Assembly (NCBI RefSeq): GCF_900090315.1
Contig: NZ_FMHZ01000002.1
Location: forward strand, 62,001 to 126,000
Direction of reading: 5' to 3'
From: Micromonospora citrea
GTDB taxonomy: Bacteria; Actinomycetota; Actinomycetes; Mycobacteriales; Micromonosporaceae
Length of the DNA: 64,000 nucleotides
The position numbers and the translations under genes were made by a program. Numbering within the stretch: position 1 is the first letter of the stretch; every line of letters starts with the position of its first letter. The notes beneath the pieces were generated by a model. The model was not told the DNA's origin. It saw only the letters and a program-made list of their open reading frames with translations, and made no database searches. Shown piece by piece: positions 20,515-29,920 of this stretch.

Positions 20515-20553
20515 GCCCGGGCCGGCGGCGGACGCAGTCACGCGGCGCCGAGC

Positions 20554-20583
20554 CGGCCGGACCCGGGCGACCCGGTCCGGCCG
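20554..20583. terminator. Bidirectional hairpin between MauE-like and CoA-transferase genes
   Basis: CGGCCGGACC / GGTCCGGCCG, 10-bp arms with a 10-nt loop, between convergent stops at 20514 and 20616. Fits a shared terminator. Confidence 0.5.
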
Positions 20584-20615
20584 CCGCCCCGACGGCCCCC
20601 GCGCCCGGGTCCCGC

Positions 20616-21755
20616 TCAGTCGGCGCGCAGCCAGGCGCGGACATCCCCGCCGTGCTCGTCGAGCCCGGGCGGCGGCAGGTCGTACCGGGGCCGGGTGGCG
20701 GAGAGGCGGATCGGGTTGCGGATGCCGGGCACCCCGCCGACGGTGACCACCGGGTCGAGCCCGAGCTCGCGGGCCAGGGCGACGCCGTCGTCGACGGTGT
20801 TGATCGGGGCGCAGGGCACGCCCGCCGCCCGCAGGTCGCGGAACCACTCGTCCCGGGTCCGCCGGCGCAGCCGTTCGACCAGGATCGGGCGCAGCGCCTC
20901 CCGGTTGGCCGTGCGGTCCGGATTGTGCCGGAACCGGGGATCGTCGGGCAGCGCGGGCAGGTCCAGCACCTGGCACAGCCTGCGGAACTGGCCGTCGTTG
21001 CCGGCGATGACGACGAGTTCGCCGTCGGCGGCCGGCATCGGCTCGTACGGGAACAGGCTCGGGTGCGCGTTGCCCATCCGCCACGGCGACGCGCCGCCGG
21101 CGACGTGGCCGCTGGCGTGGTTGACCAGGCCGGACAGCGCCGAGGAGAGCAGGTCCACCTCGACGTGCTGGCCGGCACCGCCCTGGGCGCGGTGGTGCAG
21201 GGCGGCGAGGATGCCGAGCGCCGCGTGCAGCCCCGCCATCACGTCGATCACGGCGACGCCGGCCTTGTACGGCGGGCCGTCCGGCTCGCCGGTGAGGCTC
21301 ATCAGGCCCGACGCGGCCTGGACCATGAGGTCGTAGCCGGGCAGGTCCGCGCCGGCGGCGGTGCCGAAGCCGCTGATCGAGGCGTAGACGATCCGTTCGT
21401 TGACGGCGGCGACGCTGTCGTAGTCGAGGCCGAAGCGCCGCAGGCCGCCCGGGCGGAAGTTCTGGATCATGACGTCGGCCCGGCGGACGAGTCGCCGCGC
21501 GAGGTCGAGGTCGGCGGGGTCGGCGAGGTCCAGCACCACCGAGCGCTTGTTGCGGTTGACGCCGAGGTAGTAGGTGGACGTTCCCTCCCGGACCGGCGGC
21601 ATCCAGGTGCGGGTGTCGTCCCCGCCGGGCCCCTCCACCTTGATCACGTCGGCGCCGAGGTCGGCGAGCAGCATGGTCGCGTACGGCCCGGCCAGGATCC
21701 GCGAGAAGTCCGCGACGAGCACACCGCTCAGCGGCCCGGCTCCCTGCTCCCCCAT
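20616..21755 (-). CDS. CaiB/BaiF family CoA transferase
   Basis: 379 aa, full length for class III CoA transferases, which move CoA between carboxylic acids through an aspartyl-CoA thioester. Family motifs: [48 protein letters not shown], the catalytic Asp in [14 protein letters not shown], and [12 protein letters not shown]. The ATG at 21755 follows GGGGAGGG. The acyl substrate cannot be deduced. Divergent from the RraA-like gene. Confidence 0.92.
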   Translation of the reverse strand: MGEQGAGPLSGVLVADFSRILAGPYATMLLADLGADVIKVEGPGGDDTRTWMPPVREGTSTYYLGVNRNKRSVVLDLADPADLDLARRLVRRADVMIQNFRPGGLRRFGLDYDSVAAVNERIVYASISGFGTAAGADLPGYDLMVQAASGLMSLTGEPDGPPYKAGVAVIDVMAGLHAALGILAALHHRAQGGAGQHVEVDLLSSALSGLVNHASGHVAGGASPWRMGNAHPSLFPYEPMPAADGELVVIAGNDGQFRRLCQVLDLPALPDDPRFRHNPDRTANREALRPILVERLRRRTRDEWFRDLRAAGVPCAPINTVDDGVALARELGLDPVVTVGGVPGIRNPIRLSATRPRYDLPPPGLDEHGGDVRAWLRAD

Positions 21756-22123
21756 CGTCCCTCCCCTGTCTCGCCGTTCCCGTCGGCTGCGGTGGCGCGC
21801 GCTCACGCGTCGCCGGGCGCGGCCCTCCCGTACCCGGTCGACCGCTCGCGGAACGACAACGATGGCACAGTCGGCGGAGCGGACGTCGGTCGCCCCGAGG
21901 TCCACTCCGGAGCGGAGCGCCTCGCCCGCCGAGCGGCGCAGGGGCAAGGCGGCGCGGCCGGGCGGCGCACCTGACCGACCGGGCTCGCGGCGCCTCCCGG
22001 CGGCCCGGGCCGGCTCAGGCGCGACGCCGGCGGGGCCAGCGGGTCGGGATTGGACCTCGCCCCCGGGCGGTCCGGCCTTCCTACGATGGCGTTCCACGCC
22101 CGCCACACCGCCGGGAGGACGTC
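21756..22123. promoter_or_regulatory. Divergent intergenic region, CoA transferase / RraA-like
   Basis: 368 bases between divergent starts, with no gene seen. On the plus strand TACGAT (22082-22087) is a plausible -10 for the RraA-like gene, without a clear -35. No strong palindrome was noted. Confidence 0.3.
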
Positions 22124-22816
22124 ATGCCGGAGCCTTTCGCCGACCTGTCCACGCCGCTGATCGCCGACGCCTGCGTGCGGCTCGGCGTGCCGCTGCGCGC
22201 GGCGCCGGCCGGGATCCGGCCGGTCGTCGCCGGTCACCGCCTCGCCGGGCGGGTGCTGCCGGTGCGCCACCACGGCAGCGTGGACGTGTTCCTGGAGGCG
22301 TACGCGGGCGCGGCCCCGGGCGACGTGCTGGTCATCGACAACGGCGGCCGGGTCGACGAGGCCTGCGTCGGCGACCTGGCGGTGCTGGAGGGCGTCGCGG
22401 CCGGCGTCGCCGGCCTGGTGGTCTGGGGTCTGCACCGCGACACCTCCGAACTGGTGGAGATCGGCCTGCCCGTGTTCAGCTACGGCAGCCTGCCGCTGGG
22501 GCCGACCCGGCTCGACGAGCGGGGGCCGCAGACGCTGGCCACCGCCCGGGTCGGGCCGCACGTGGTGGGCGCCGACGATCTCGTCGTCGCCGACGACGAC
22601 GGGGTGCTGTTCCTGCCCGCCGGGCGCGCCGACGAGGTGTTCGCGGCGGCGCGGCGGATCCGGGGCGTCGAGCGGCTCCAGGCGCAGCGCATCCGGGCCG
22701 GGGAGACGCTGCGCGAGCAGACCGACTTCGCCGGCTACCTGGCCCGCCGCGCCACCGACCCCGGCCACACCTTCCGCCAGCACCTGCGGCGCGTGGGCGG
22801 CGCGATCGAGGAGTGA
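22124..22816 (+). CDS. RraA-like / HMG aldolase-family protein
   Basis: 230 aa with the RraA fold signature: [14 protein letters not shown] at the N terminus, [39 protein letters not shown], then the [14 protein letters not shown] and PVFSYG region and [12 protein letters not shown]. In this superfamily some members inhibit RNase E and others are 4-hydroxy-4-methyl-2-oxoglutarate aldolases or oxaloacetate decarboxylases. The retained G-G-x(20)-R-D type site and the nearby CoA transferase favour a metabolic enzyme. GGGAGG precedes the ATG. Confidence 0.82.
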   Translation: MPEPFADLSTPLIADACVRLGVPLRAAPAGIRPVVAGHRLAGRVLPVRHHGSVDVFLEAYAGAAPGDVLVIDNGGRVDEACVGDLAVLEGVAAGVAGLVVWGLHRDTSELVEIGLPVFSYGSLPLGPTRLDERGPQTLATARVGPHVVGADDLVVADDDGVLFLPAGRADEVFAAARRIRGVERLQAQRIRAGETLREQTDFAGYLARRATDPGHTFRQHLRRVGGAIEE

Positions 22817-22870
22817 GGGTGGTCATAACGGCTGGACGCGCCACCACGGCCGGCTGCTAGCCTCGTCGGC

Positions 22871-23008
22871 AGGTCATGAGCGCCAGCGTCAAGCCCCGGC
22901 TCGCTGGCCGGCAACCCTCGTCCGCGCAGGGGTGCCCCGGGTGAAGACCAGGCGCCGGAGCAGCTCCGGTGCAAGCGTGGCCTGGTTCCCAGGTCAGCAA
23001 CGACCGAG
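22871..23008 (+). ncRNA. SAM riboswitch, SAM-IV type
   Basis: Leader matches the actinobacterial SAM-IV/SAM-I clan core: GCGTCAAGCCCCGGCTCGCT, GGCCGGCAACCCTC, then GGGGTGCCCCGGGTGAAGAC, with a following hairpin (GCCGGAGCAGCTCCGG-type) and GCAAGCGTGGCCTGG. It senses S-adenosylmethionine to switch off downstream expression. It lies 7 nt before a Cys-containing leader peptide gene and about 250 nt before an amino-acid ABC transporter, so sulfur-amino-acid status is the likely signal. Confidence 0.85.
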
Positions 23009-23015
23009 GAGAGCC

Positions 23016-23150
23016 ATGTCCTTCCGCATCTGCGCCCCGCCGACGGGCTTCGCCGTGGCCCCCACGCCGCCGCCGGCCCTGACCCGGCGCCGCCACGTCG
23101 ACATGATGCGGGTCTGCAGCGCCTCGTGTCGCCCCGGCGACCCGCGCTAG
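23016..23150 (+). CDS. Cys-containing leader peptide
   Basis: 44 codons starting right after the riboswitch, with GAGGAGAG just upstream. It ends RRRHVDMMRVCSASCRPGDP, matching the RRHVD...R.(A/C)SA.CR pattern of actinobacterial leader peptides placed before sulfur-assimilation genes. Two near-terminal Cys codons (CSASC), plus one near the start, make it a candidate cysteine-responsive attenuator. Mutually exclusive hairpins follow at 23201-23236. The peptide itself probably has no function. Confidence 0.7.
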   Translation: MSFRICAPPTGFAVAPTPPPALTRRRHVDMMRVCSASCRPGDPR

Positions 23151-23200
23151 CCGCGCACCGAACCCCTCTTCCAGGAACCACCCCCAGCGGTACGCCCACC

Positions 23201-23236
23201 GGGCGCACCGCCGGCGGCGCACGCCCGTGGCCGCCG
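23201..23236 (+). promoter_or_regulatory. Candidate attenuator hairpins before ABC transporter
   Basis: CGGCGGC (23212-23218) pairs with GCCGCCG (23230-23236), extended by CAC/GTG around a GCCC loop. GGGCG (23201-23205) can instead pair with CGCCC (23222-23226), disrupting the first stem. The structures sit between the leader-peptide stop and the ribosome site of the binding-protein gene. Confidence 0.4.
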
Positions 23237-23259
23237 ACGGAGACCTTTCGGAGACACCT

Positions 23260-24114
23260 GTGCGATTCCTTCCCGCCCTCACCCGTGCCGCCGCCCTCGG
23301 CGTCGCCGCCGTCGTCGCCGCCACCGCCCTGACCGGCTGCGGCGACGACGCGACCGGCGCGGCCGACAACCCGTACGGCCTGCTCCAGCCGGGCGTGCTG
23401 CGCGCCGGCACGCTCACCGACGCCCCGCCGAACGTCTACCTCAAGGACGGCAAGTTCACCGGCTTCGACAACGACCTGCTCACCGCCGTCGCCGAGAAGG
23501 TCGGCCTGAAGGTGGAGTTCGTCGGAACCGACTTCTCCGCCCTGCTCTCCCAGGTCAACAACCGCAAGTTCGACGTGGGCAGCTCGTCGATCACCATCAC
23601 CGAGGCGCGTAAGAAGACCGTCGACTTCGGCAACGGCTACGACTTCGGCCACTTCGGGCTCGACGTGCCGGCCGGCTCGTCGCTGACCAGCTTCGACCAG
23701 CTCGCCGGCAAGCGGGTCGTGGTCGTGCAGGGCACCGTCCAGGACGACTTCGCCACCGGCAAGGGGCTCGACCCGGTGCGGGTGCCCGACTACAACGGTG
23801 CGATCAACCAGCTCAAGGCCGGCACCGCCGACGCCTGGATCGCCCCCGCCGAGATCGGCGACAAGTCGGCCGCCGACAGCGGCGGCAAGATCAAGGTGGC
23901 GGCCAAGCTGCTCAGCCCCGCCCCGACGGCGTACGCGTTCGCCAAGGGCAACGACAAGCTGCGCGAGGCGCTGAACAAGGGCCTCGACGAGGTGATCGCC
24001 GACGGCACGTGGAGCCGCCTGCAGGCCCGGTACTACCCGGGCCGGCCGATCCCGGCCGACTTCAAGCCGGGCAGCGGCACGGTCGCGGTGCCGTCGGCGT
24101 CGGCTTCTTCCTGA
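23260..24114 (+). CDS. Amino-acid ABC transporter substrate-binding lipoprotein
   Basis: 284 aa, SBP family 3 (polar amino-acid uptake). A lipoprotein signal ends with TALTGCGDD, so Cys27 or so is lipidated. The binding domain has TDAPPNVYLKDGKFTGFDND, the DVGSSSITITEARKKTVDF signature and LAGKRVVVVQGTVQDDF. The GTG at 23260 is chosen because GGAG precedes it and a signal peptide follows at once. SAM riboswitch and Cys-leader control suggest cystine or methionine as substrate; this is inference. Confidence 0.9.
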   Translation: MRFLPALTRAAALGVAAVVAATALTGCGDDATGAADNPYGLLQPGVLRAGTLTDAPPNVYLKDGKFTGFDNDLLTAVAEKVGLKVEFVGTDFSALLSQVNNRKFDVGSSSITITEARKKTVDFGNGYDFGHFGLDVPAGSSLTSFDQLAGKRVVVVQGTVQDDFATGKGLDPVRVPDYNGAINQLKAGTADAWIAPAEIGDKSAADSGGKIKVAAKLLSPAPTAYAFAKGNDKLREALNKGLDEVIADGTWSRLQARYYPGRPIPADFKPGSGTVAVPSASASS

Positions 24115-24154
24115 CCAGGACGACGAGCGAGCGGGGCGGTAGGAGAGGCGACTG

Positions 24155-24934
24155 ATGGATCCGTTGAGCACCCTGTGGGAGACCTTCTTCGACTGGGACT
24201 CCATGCGCGAGGCGCTGCCCGAGATGCTGACCGTCGGGCTGCCCAACACGCTGATCCTGGCGGTCTCCGCCGCCCTGCTCGGCTCGGTGCTGGGCATGGG
24301 GCTGGCCGTCGCGGGCATCTCGCGTACGCGATGGTTGCGCTGGCCGGCGCGGGTCTACACCGACGTGTTCCGGGGCCTGCCGGCCGCGGCGACCATCCTG
24401 CTCATCGGCGTCGGCCTGGCGCCGCTGGGCATGCAGGTGTGGGGGCCCAACCCGTACCCCCTCGGGGTCCTGGCGCTGTCGCTGATCGCGGCGGCCTACA
24501 TCGGCGAGATCTTCCGCTCCGGCATCCAGTCGGTGGAGGCCGCCCAACTGGAGGGGGCGCGGGCGCTGGGCCTGTCCTGGGGCGAGGCGATGCGCCTGGT
24601 GATCGTGCCGCAGGGCATCCGCCGCGTGCTGCCGGCCTGGGTGAACCAGCTGATCGCGCTGATCAAGGACTCCAGCCTGGTCTACTTCCTGGGGCTGCTG
24701 GCCAGCCAGCGGGAGCTGTTCCGGATCGGGCAGGACTACGCGGCGAACACCGGCAACCAGTCGGCGCTGCTGCTGGCCGGGCTGTTCTACCTCGCGCTGA
24801 CCGTGCCGCTGACCCACGCGGTCAACTGGATCGACCGGCGACTGCGGCACGGCCGACAGGCCGCGGCGCCCACCGACGCCGACGACGACCTCGACCTGGC
24901 CCTGCCGGGCGCGGCGGGAGGGAACCAGCGATGA
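24155..24934 (+). CDS. Amino-acid ABC transporter permease (HisM/GlnP type)
   Basis: 259 aa with about five membrane helices. The N-terminal MLTVGLPNTLILAVSAALLG helix and the coupling-loop EAA motif (EAAQLEGARALGLSWGEAMR, then IVPQGIRRVLPAWVNQLI) are typical of polar amino-acid uptake permeases. The C-terminal tail is Asp-rich. It overlaps the ATPase gene by 4 nt and forms an operon with the upstream binding protein. Confidence 0.92.
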   Translation: MDPLSTLWETFFDWDSMREALPEMLTVGLPNTLILAVSAALLGSVLGMGLAVAGISRTRWLRWPARVYTDVFRGLPAAATILLIGVGLAPLGMQVWGPNPYPLGVLALSLIAAAYIGEIFRSGIQSVEAAQLEGARALGLSWGEAMRLVIVPQGIRRVLPAWVNQLIALIKDSSLVYFLGLLASQRELFRIGQDYAANTGNQSALLLAGLFYLALTVPLTHAVNWIDRRLRHGRQAAAPTDADDDLDLALPGAAGGNQR

Positions 24935-25674
24935 GCATCGACACGACGACCTCGGTGAGCCTGAGCGTCCGCGACGTCCACCTGGCATTCGGGTCGCACC
25001 GGGTGCTGCGCGGCGTGGACCTCGACGTCGCGCGCGGCGCCACGGCCTGCGTGATCGGCCCGTCCGGCTCGGGCAAGTCCACCCTGCTGCGCACCATCAA
25101 CCGGCTCATCGAGCCCGACCGGGGCGACGTGCTGCTCGACGGGCGCAGCGTGCTGGCCGACGACCCGGACGCCCTGCGGCAGCGGGTCGGCATGGTCTTC
25201 CAGCAGTTCAACCTCTTCCCGCACATGAGCGTGCTGCGCAACATCACCCTCGGGCTGCGCCGGATCCGGAAGCTTCCCGAGGACGAGGCGGTGGCGGTCG
25301 CCCGCGACCACCTGGAGCTGGTGGGGCTGGCGGCCAAGGCCGACGCCCGGCCGGCGCACCTGTCGGGCGGGCAGCAGCAGCGGGTCGCCATCGCCCGTGC
25401 GCTGGCGCTGCGTCCGCAGGTGATGCTCTTCGACGAGGCCACCTCGGCGCTGGACCCGGAGCTGGTCAAGGGCGTGCTGGGGCTGATGGCGGAGCTGTCC
25501 GCCGGCGGCATGACGATGGTGGTGGTCACCCACGAGATGGGCTTCGCGCGCGAGGTCGCCGACACGGTCGCGTTCATGGACCGCGGCGTGGTGCTGGAGG
25601 TCGGCGAGCCGGCGGCGGTCTTCGAGCGGGCGGAGCACCCGCGGCTGCGCCGCTTCCTGTCCCAGGTGCTCTGA
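24931..25674 (+). CDS. Amino-acid ABC transporter ATP-binding protein
   Basis: 247 aa ATPase of the GlnQ/HisP type. Walker A GPSGSGKST, Q-loop VFQQFNLFPHMSV, signature LSGGQQQRVAIARAL, Walker B VMLFDEATSALDPE and switch His in VVVTHEMGFA are all intact. Last gene of the riboswitch-controlled transporter operon; start and stop overlap with the permease gene (ATGA). Confidence 0.95.
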   Translation: MSIDTTTSVSLSVRDVHLAFGSHRVLRGVDLDVARGATACVIGPSGSGKSTLLRTINRLIEPDRGDVLLDGRSVLADDPDALRQRVGMVFQQFNLFPHMSVLRNITLGLRRIRKLPEDEAVAVARDHLELVGLAAKADARPAHLSGGQQQRVAIARALALRPQVMLFDEATSALDPELVKGVLGLMAELSAGGMTMVVVTHEMGFAREVADTVAFMDRGVVLEVGEPAAVFERAEHPRLRRFLSQVL

Positions 25675-25880
25675 CCCCGTCGCGCGGTCCCCGGCCGGGT
25701 GGCCACGCCCGCTTACGACGGTCGGCGCTTGCCGTGCCCGCCCGCGACGACGGCACGGCCCGGCGACGACGGTCGGCGCGACCCTCTGGCGTGTCGCCGG
25801 TAACGGCAATATTCTCCACTGCACACGCGGCCTCTGGAGTTCCTTTTCACTCCCCCGCCCGCCGCCGCAGAGGAGACGCC

Positions 25881-27011
25881 ATGCACCTCGACCACTCCGA
25901 ACTGGACCGCCGGACTTTGCTGCGGGCCGGACTCGGCGCCGCCACGGTGGCGGTCGTCGGAAGCGAGCTCGCCTTCCCGGCCGCCGCACAGGCGGATCCC
26001 GGCGCCGACCTCGACTGGATCTACGGCTGCGACGAGTGGGGCGCCCGGCCACCGTCGAGCCCACTGTCGGTCAGCGCCATCCCCACCAACAAGATCATCG
26101 TGCACCACATGGCGTTCCCGAACGTCACGGACCACTCCGAGGCGCAGGCGATCAAGCTGGCCCGCGACTGCCAGGACCTGCACATGGACGGCAACGGCTG
26201 GTCCGACACCGGCCAGCACTTCACCGTCAGCCGGGGCGGCTACGTCCTGGAGGGACGCCGGGGCAGCCTGGAGCGGCTGCGGGCCGGCGACCGGCAGATG
26301 ATCTCGGCACACTGCCCGGGCGAGAACGGCCGGGCGATCGGCATCGAGAACGAGGGCACCTACGTCACCGAGACGCCGCCGGAGGCGCTGCTCGACTCGC
26401 TGGTCAGACTCTGCACGACCATCTGCCGACAGTACGGGCTGCACGCCCACGACATCTTCGGCCACTGGGACTTCCGTACCACTCAGTGCCCCGGCGCCGC
26501 CTTCTACCGGCAGTTCCCCGACCTGCGCCGCCGGGTGTTCGAGGCGCTCGACACCGACCTCGCCGACGTGCCGGCCCGCCGCTGGCCGGACCTGTGGCGG
26601 TTCGTCGGCTCGCCGTCGGTGCGGGTGGCGCAGTACCTGCTGGCCCACCGCGGCTACGCCGTGCCCGTCAACAGCGTCTTCGACGCCGCCACCGTCGCCG
26701 CCGTGCAGGACTGGCAGTACCGCAACGGCATCCCGGTCGACGTCGACGCCACCCTCACCGCGCCGACCTGGGAGACGCTGGCGCCGGAGCTCGACTCCCA
26801 CGCCACCGGCATCCCGGTCAGTGCCGCCCAGTTCATGCTCAACTTCAAGGGCTGGACCGAGGTCGCCGTCACCGGCGCGTACGACCACGCCACCAAGAAG
26901 GCCGTCCAGGATCTCCAGGCGCTGCACGGCCTGCCGCGCAACGGGAAGCTGACCACCAACACGTGGTGCGTCCTCGTCGGCGGGGTCGTACGCCACTCCT
27001 TCCGGCACTGA
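25881..27011 (+). CDS. Tat-exported N-acetylmuramoyl-L-alanine amidase with two peptidoglycan-binding domains
   Basis: 376 aa. A twin-arginine signal (LDRRTLLRAGLGAATVAVVG, cut near AAQA) is followed by an Amidase_2 zinc domain (about 50-215): zinc His in IIVHHMAF, ENEGTY, and the GHWDFRTTQCPG motif carrying the second His and the Cys-site ligand. Two C-terminal PG_binding_1 repeats follow (VRVAQYLLAHRGYAVPVN and AAQFMLNFKGWTEVAVTG). It cleaves the lactyl-peptide amide of cell-wall peptidoglycan. AGAGGAGA precedes the ATG. Confidence 0.9.
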   Translation: MHLDHSELDRRTLLRAGLGAATVAVVGSELAFPAAAQADPGADLDWIYGCDEWGARPPSSPLSVSAIPTNKIIVHHMAFPNVTDHSEAQAIKLARDCQDLHMDGNGWSDTGQHFTVSRGGYVLEGRRGSLERLRAGDRQMISAHCPGENGRAIGIENEGTYVTETPPEALLDSLVRLCTTICRQYGLHAHDIFGHWDFRTTQCPGAAFYRQFPDLRRRVFEALDTDLADVPARRWPDLWRFVGSPSVRVAQYLLAHRGYAVPVNSVFDAATVAAVQDWQYRNGIPVDVDATLTAPTWETLAPELDSHATGIPVSAAQFMLNFKGWTEVAVTGAYDHATKKAVQDLQALHGLPRNGKLTTNTWCVLVGGVVRHSFRH

Positions 27012-27016
27012 CCGCC

Positions 27017-27052
27017 CGCGGCCCGTGGGCGCGTCCGCGCCCACGGGCCGCG
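27017..27052 (+). terminator. Hairpin after amidase gene
   Basis: Perfect 17-bp arms (CGCGGCCCGTGGGCGCG and complement) separated by 2 nt, beginning 5 nt after the amidase stop. Among the strongest stem-loops in the window. Confidence 0.7.
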
Positions 27053-27127
27053 AAACGCGGTCGCGCCTGTCGCTCGTCCCCCTGCCGGTCTGCGACGATG
27101 ACGTCGTCACGACCAGAGGAGGGTGCT

Positions 27128-27538
27128 GTGGCGTCTCGACTCAACCCGTATCTCAGCTTCCCGGGCACCGCGCGGGAGGCGATGGAGTTCTACCAGCGCG
27201 TGTTCGGCGGCTCGCTGTCGATGAACACCTTCGGCGAGTACGGCACCGACGATCCCACGCTGCGCGACAAGATCATGCACGCGACGTTGGAGACCGACCG
27301 GGGCTACACCCTGATGGCGTCGGACACCGCACCGGGAATGACGCACGAGCCGGGCAACACCGTCGCCGTCAGCCTCAGCGGCGACGACGCCGACCTCCGC
27401 GGGTACTGGGAACAGCTGTCCGACGGGGGCACGGTGCGGATACCACTGCAGAAGCAGATGTGGGGAGACGAGTTCGGCATGTGCGTCGACCGATTCGGCG
27501 TCGCCTGGATGGTGGACATCGGCCAGCCCCAGGGCTGA
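27128..27538 (+). CDS. VOC family protein (PhnB-like)
   Basis: 136 aa glyoxalase/dioxygenase-fold protein. It starts with the PhnB-type motif LNPYLSFPGTAREAMEFYQR and ends with DEFGMCVDRFGVAWMVDI. The usual metal-binding His are largely absent, so enzymatic activity is doubtful. The GTG start follows GAGGAGGG. Small single-gene unit. Confidence 0.85.
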   Translation: MASRLNPYLSFPGTAREAMEFYQRVFGGSLSMNTFGEYGTDDPTLRDKIMHATLETDRGYTLMASDTAPGMTHEPGNTVAVSLSGDDADLRGYWEQLSDGGTVRIPLQKQMWGDEFGMCVDRFGVAWMVDIGQPQG

Positions 27539-27701
27539 CGCGTAAGCGCTCCCGCGCGGCCAGGCGAGCGGGTCGGAGGTGTACCGGCGGCGCGACCGGG
27601 TACCGAGCCCTGTCCGTCGGGTCCGCGGCGCGCCACCGGCGTGCCCGGCCCCGCAGCCGTCGGTCAGGGGGTGCACCGATGCCGTCGACGCCGTCGGGCC
27701 G

Positions 27702-29852
27702 ATGAGCCGCGTCCGCAACCTGCGGGTCCGCCCGGACCTGCTCTACGTGGCGAGCGGCTGGAGCACGCTGGTCACCGACGTGCGCGGTCGGATCACCGGC
27801 GCCGACCCGCAGGGCTTCTTCGCCCGCAACACCCGGGTGCTCAGCGTCGAGCGCCTCACCGTGGACGGCCGCGAGCCGGTGCCGTTCAGCACGGCAAACG
27901 TGGCCGGCCACGCACAGCTCTCGTACGCGGCGCTGGGCGACGGCGAGACGCTGCCGTCCCGCGCGGCGTACCTGCTGGTGGAACGCTTCGTCGGCGAAGG
28001 GCTGCGGACCCGGCTGACCGTGGTCAGCTACGCCCCGACGCCGCGGGAACTGGAGCTGCGGATCCGCCTCGCCGCCGACTTCGCCGACACCAGCGAGGCC
28101 GAGACCGGCCGCCGGGTGCAGTCCGGCCGGGTCGAGACGAGCTGGGCCGCCGACGACGGCGAGCTGCGCCTGACCTACCGGTGCGGCGGCCTCGACCGCG
28201 CGGTGGCGATCGGCGTCCGCGCCGACGCGCCAGTCCGGTACCGGGACGGCACCGTGCTGGTCGACGTCGTGGTGCCCCCGCGCGGATCGGGCCGGGTGGA
28301 ACTCGTCGTCGAGCCGGTCTTCGACGGGCGGCGACTGGCCGCGCCGCCGGCGACGTTCGCCGAGCCCGGCGACGACGCCTCGCTCGCCCGCGCCCGCCTC
28401 GCCCGCGAGCTGACCCGGCTGAGCAGCAGCAACTTCGACGTCACGGCGGCCTGGCGCTGCGCCGTCGACGACCTCGCGGTGCTGCCGCTCGGTGAGCCGG
28501 CCGGGCCGACCGCGCCGATGGCCGGCCTGCCGATCTACCAGGAGATCTTCGGCCGCGACACCATGACCGCCTCGTGGCAGGCCCTGCTCGCCGGGCCCAC
28601 GATGCTGGCGGACAGCCTGCGGCTCAACGCCCGCCACCTGGGACGGCGCGTCGACGACTGGCGCGACGAGGAGCCGGGCAAGCCGTTGCACGAGGCCCGG
28701 CGGGGCCCGGTGTCCGCGCTCGGGCTCGACCCGTTCGACGGCTACTACGGCGACTGGTCGACCGCGCCCGACTTCCTGATCTTCCTCGGCCAGTTCTTCG
28801 CCTGGACCGGCGACCTCGACACCGTACGGGACCTGCTGCCGACCGCGCGCCGAGCCCTGGGGTGGATCGACCGGTACGGCGACCTCGACCGGGACGGCTT
28901 CCTCGAATACCACTGCCGGTCCCGGGCGGGGCTGAAGAACCAGGGGTGGAAGGACTCGGACACCGCCGTCGTCGACGAGCACGGCGAGGTGGTGCCCAAC
29001 CCGATCGCCACCAGCGAGCTGCAGGCCTACTGGTACGCGGCGCTGCGGCACGCCGCCGTGGTGTTCGCCGCGACCGGGCATCCCGCGCTCGGCGCCCGGC
29101 TGGTCCGCCGGGCCGCCGCGCTGCGTCGCCGGTTCCACCGCGCCTTCTGGATGCCGGAGCGGGGCTGTCACGCCATGGCGCTGGGGCCGGACAAGCGGCA
29201 GGTGCGCTCGGTCAACTCCAACGACGGCCACCTGCTCGCCACCGGGATCGTGCCGGCCAGGCTGGCGCCCCGGGTCGCCGACCGGCTGTTGGCCCCCGAC
29301 ATGTTCAGCGGCTGGGGGGTACGCACCCTGTCGTCGGCGCACCCGGCGTACGACCCGTTCAGCTACCACCGGGGCAGCGTCTGGCCGGTGGAGGCGGGCA
29401 CGATCGGCATCGGGCTGGCCCGGTACGGGTGCTGGGAGCACCTGCACCGGCTCGCCGAGGGGATGTTCGCCGCGGCGGCGCTCTTCGCCGAGCACCGGCT
29501 GCCGGAGGTGCTCAGCGGCCTGCCGCGCGACGACGCGCATCCGCATCCGGGCGTCTACCCGAACTCCTGCTCACCGCAGGCCTGGTCGGCCAGCGCGGTC
29601 GTGGCGCTGGTCCAGGCGCTGCTGGCGCTGCGCCCGGCCGCCCCGCTGCGGACCGTCTTCGTCGACCCGCACCTGCCCGAGTGGCTGGCCGAACTCGCCC
29701 TGGAGGGCGTGCAGGTCGGCGGGCGCACGGTCGACCTGTCCGTTCGGCGTGGACGCGGCGGGCGGACGTCGCTGCGCGCCCGCGGGGACCGGATCGCGGT
29801 GGTGCGCCGGCCCACGCTCCAGGCGGCGGCCGCCCGTCGCCACCGGAGCTGA
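27702..29852 (+). CDS. Glycogen-debranching / amylo-alpha-1,6-glucosidase family protein (paralogue 1)
   Basis: 716 aa. The N-terminal beta-sandwich (GDE_N-bis type, about 10-225) contains GFFARNTRVLSVERLTVDG. The (alpha/alpha)6 glucosidase domain follows, with PIYQEIFGRDTMTASWQALL, DEEPGKPLHEARRGP, NQGWKDSDTAV and GWGVRTLSSAHPAYDPFSYH. Likely cytoplasmic trimming of branched alpha-glucan or a related oligosaccharide. It resembles the protein at 38687 in architecture. ATG at 27702 is chosen from the start of homology; its ribosome site is weak. Confidence 0.82.
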   Translation: MSRVRNLRVRPDLLYVASGWSTLVTDVRGRITGADPQGFFARNTRVLSVERLTVDGREPVPFSTANVAGHAQLSYAALGDGETLPSRAAYLLVERFVGEGLRTRLTVVSYAPTPRELELRIRLAADFADTSEAETGRRVQSGRVETSWAADDGELRLTYRCGGLDRAVAIGVRADAPVRYRDGTVLVDVVVPPRGSGRVELVVEPVFDGRRLAAPPATFAEPGDDASLARARLARELTRLSSSNFDVTAAWRCAVDDLAVLPLGEPAGPTAPMAGLPIYQEIFGRDTMTASWQALLAGPTMLADSLRLNARHLGRRVDDWRDEEPGKPLHEARRGPVSALGLDPFDGYYGDWSTAPDFLIFLGQFFAWTGDLDTVRDLLPTARRALGWIDRYGDLDRDGFLEYHCRSRAGLKNQGWKDSDTAVVDEHGEVVPNPIATSELQAYWYAALRHAAVVFAATGHPALGARLVRRAAALRRRFHRAFWMPERGCHAMALGPDKRQVRSVNSNDGHLLATGIVPARLAPRVADRLLAPDMFSGWGVRTLSSAHPAYDPFSYHRGSVWPVEAGTIGIGLARYGCWEHLHRLAEGMFAAAALFAEHRLPEVLSGLPRDDAHPHPGVYPNSCSPQAWSASAVVALVQALLALRPAAPLRTVFVDPHLPEWLAELALEGVQVGGRTVDLSVRRGRGGRTSLRARGDRIAVVRRPTLQAAAARRHRS

Positions 29853-29920
29853 CCGCCCCCGGCCGGCCCAACGGCGTTCACCGGGGCGGACGGACCAGTT
29901 CACGGGGCTAGGATCCTGTC

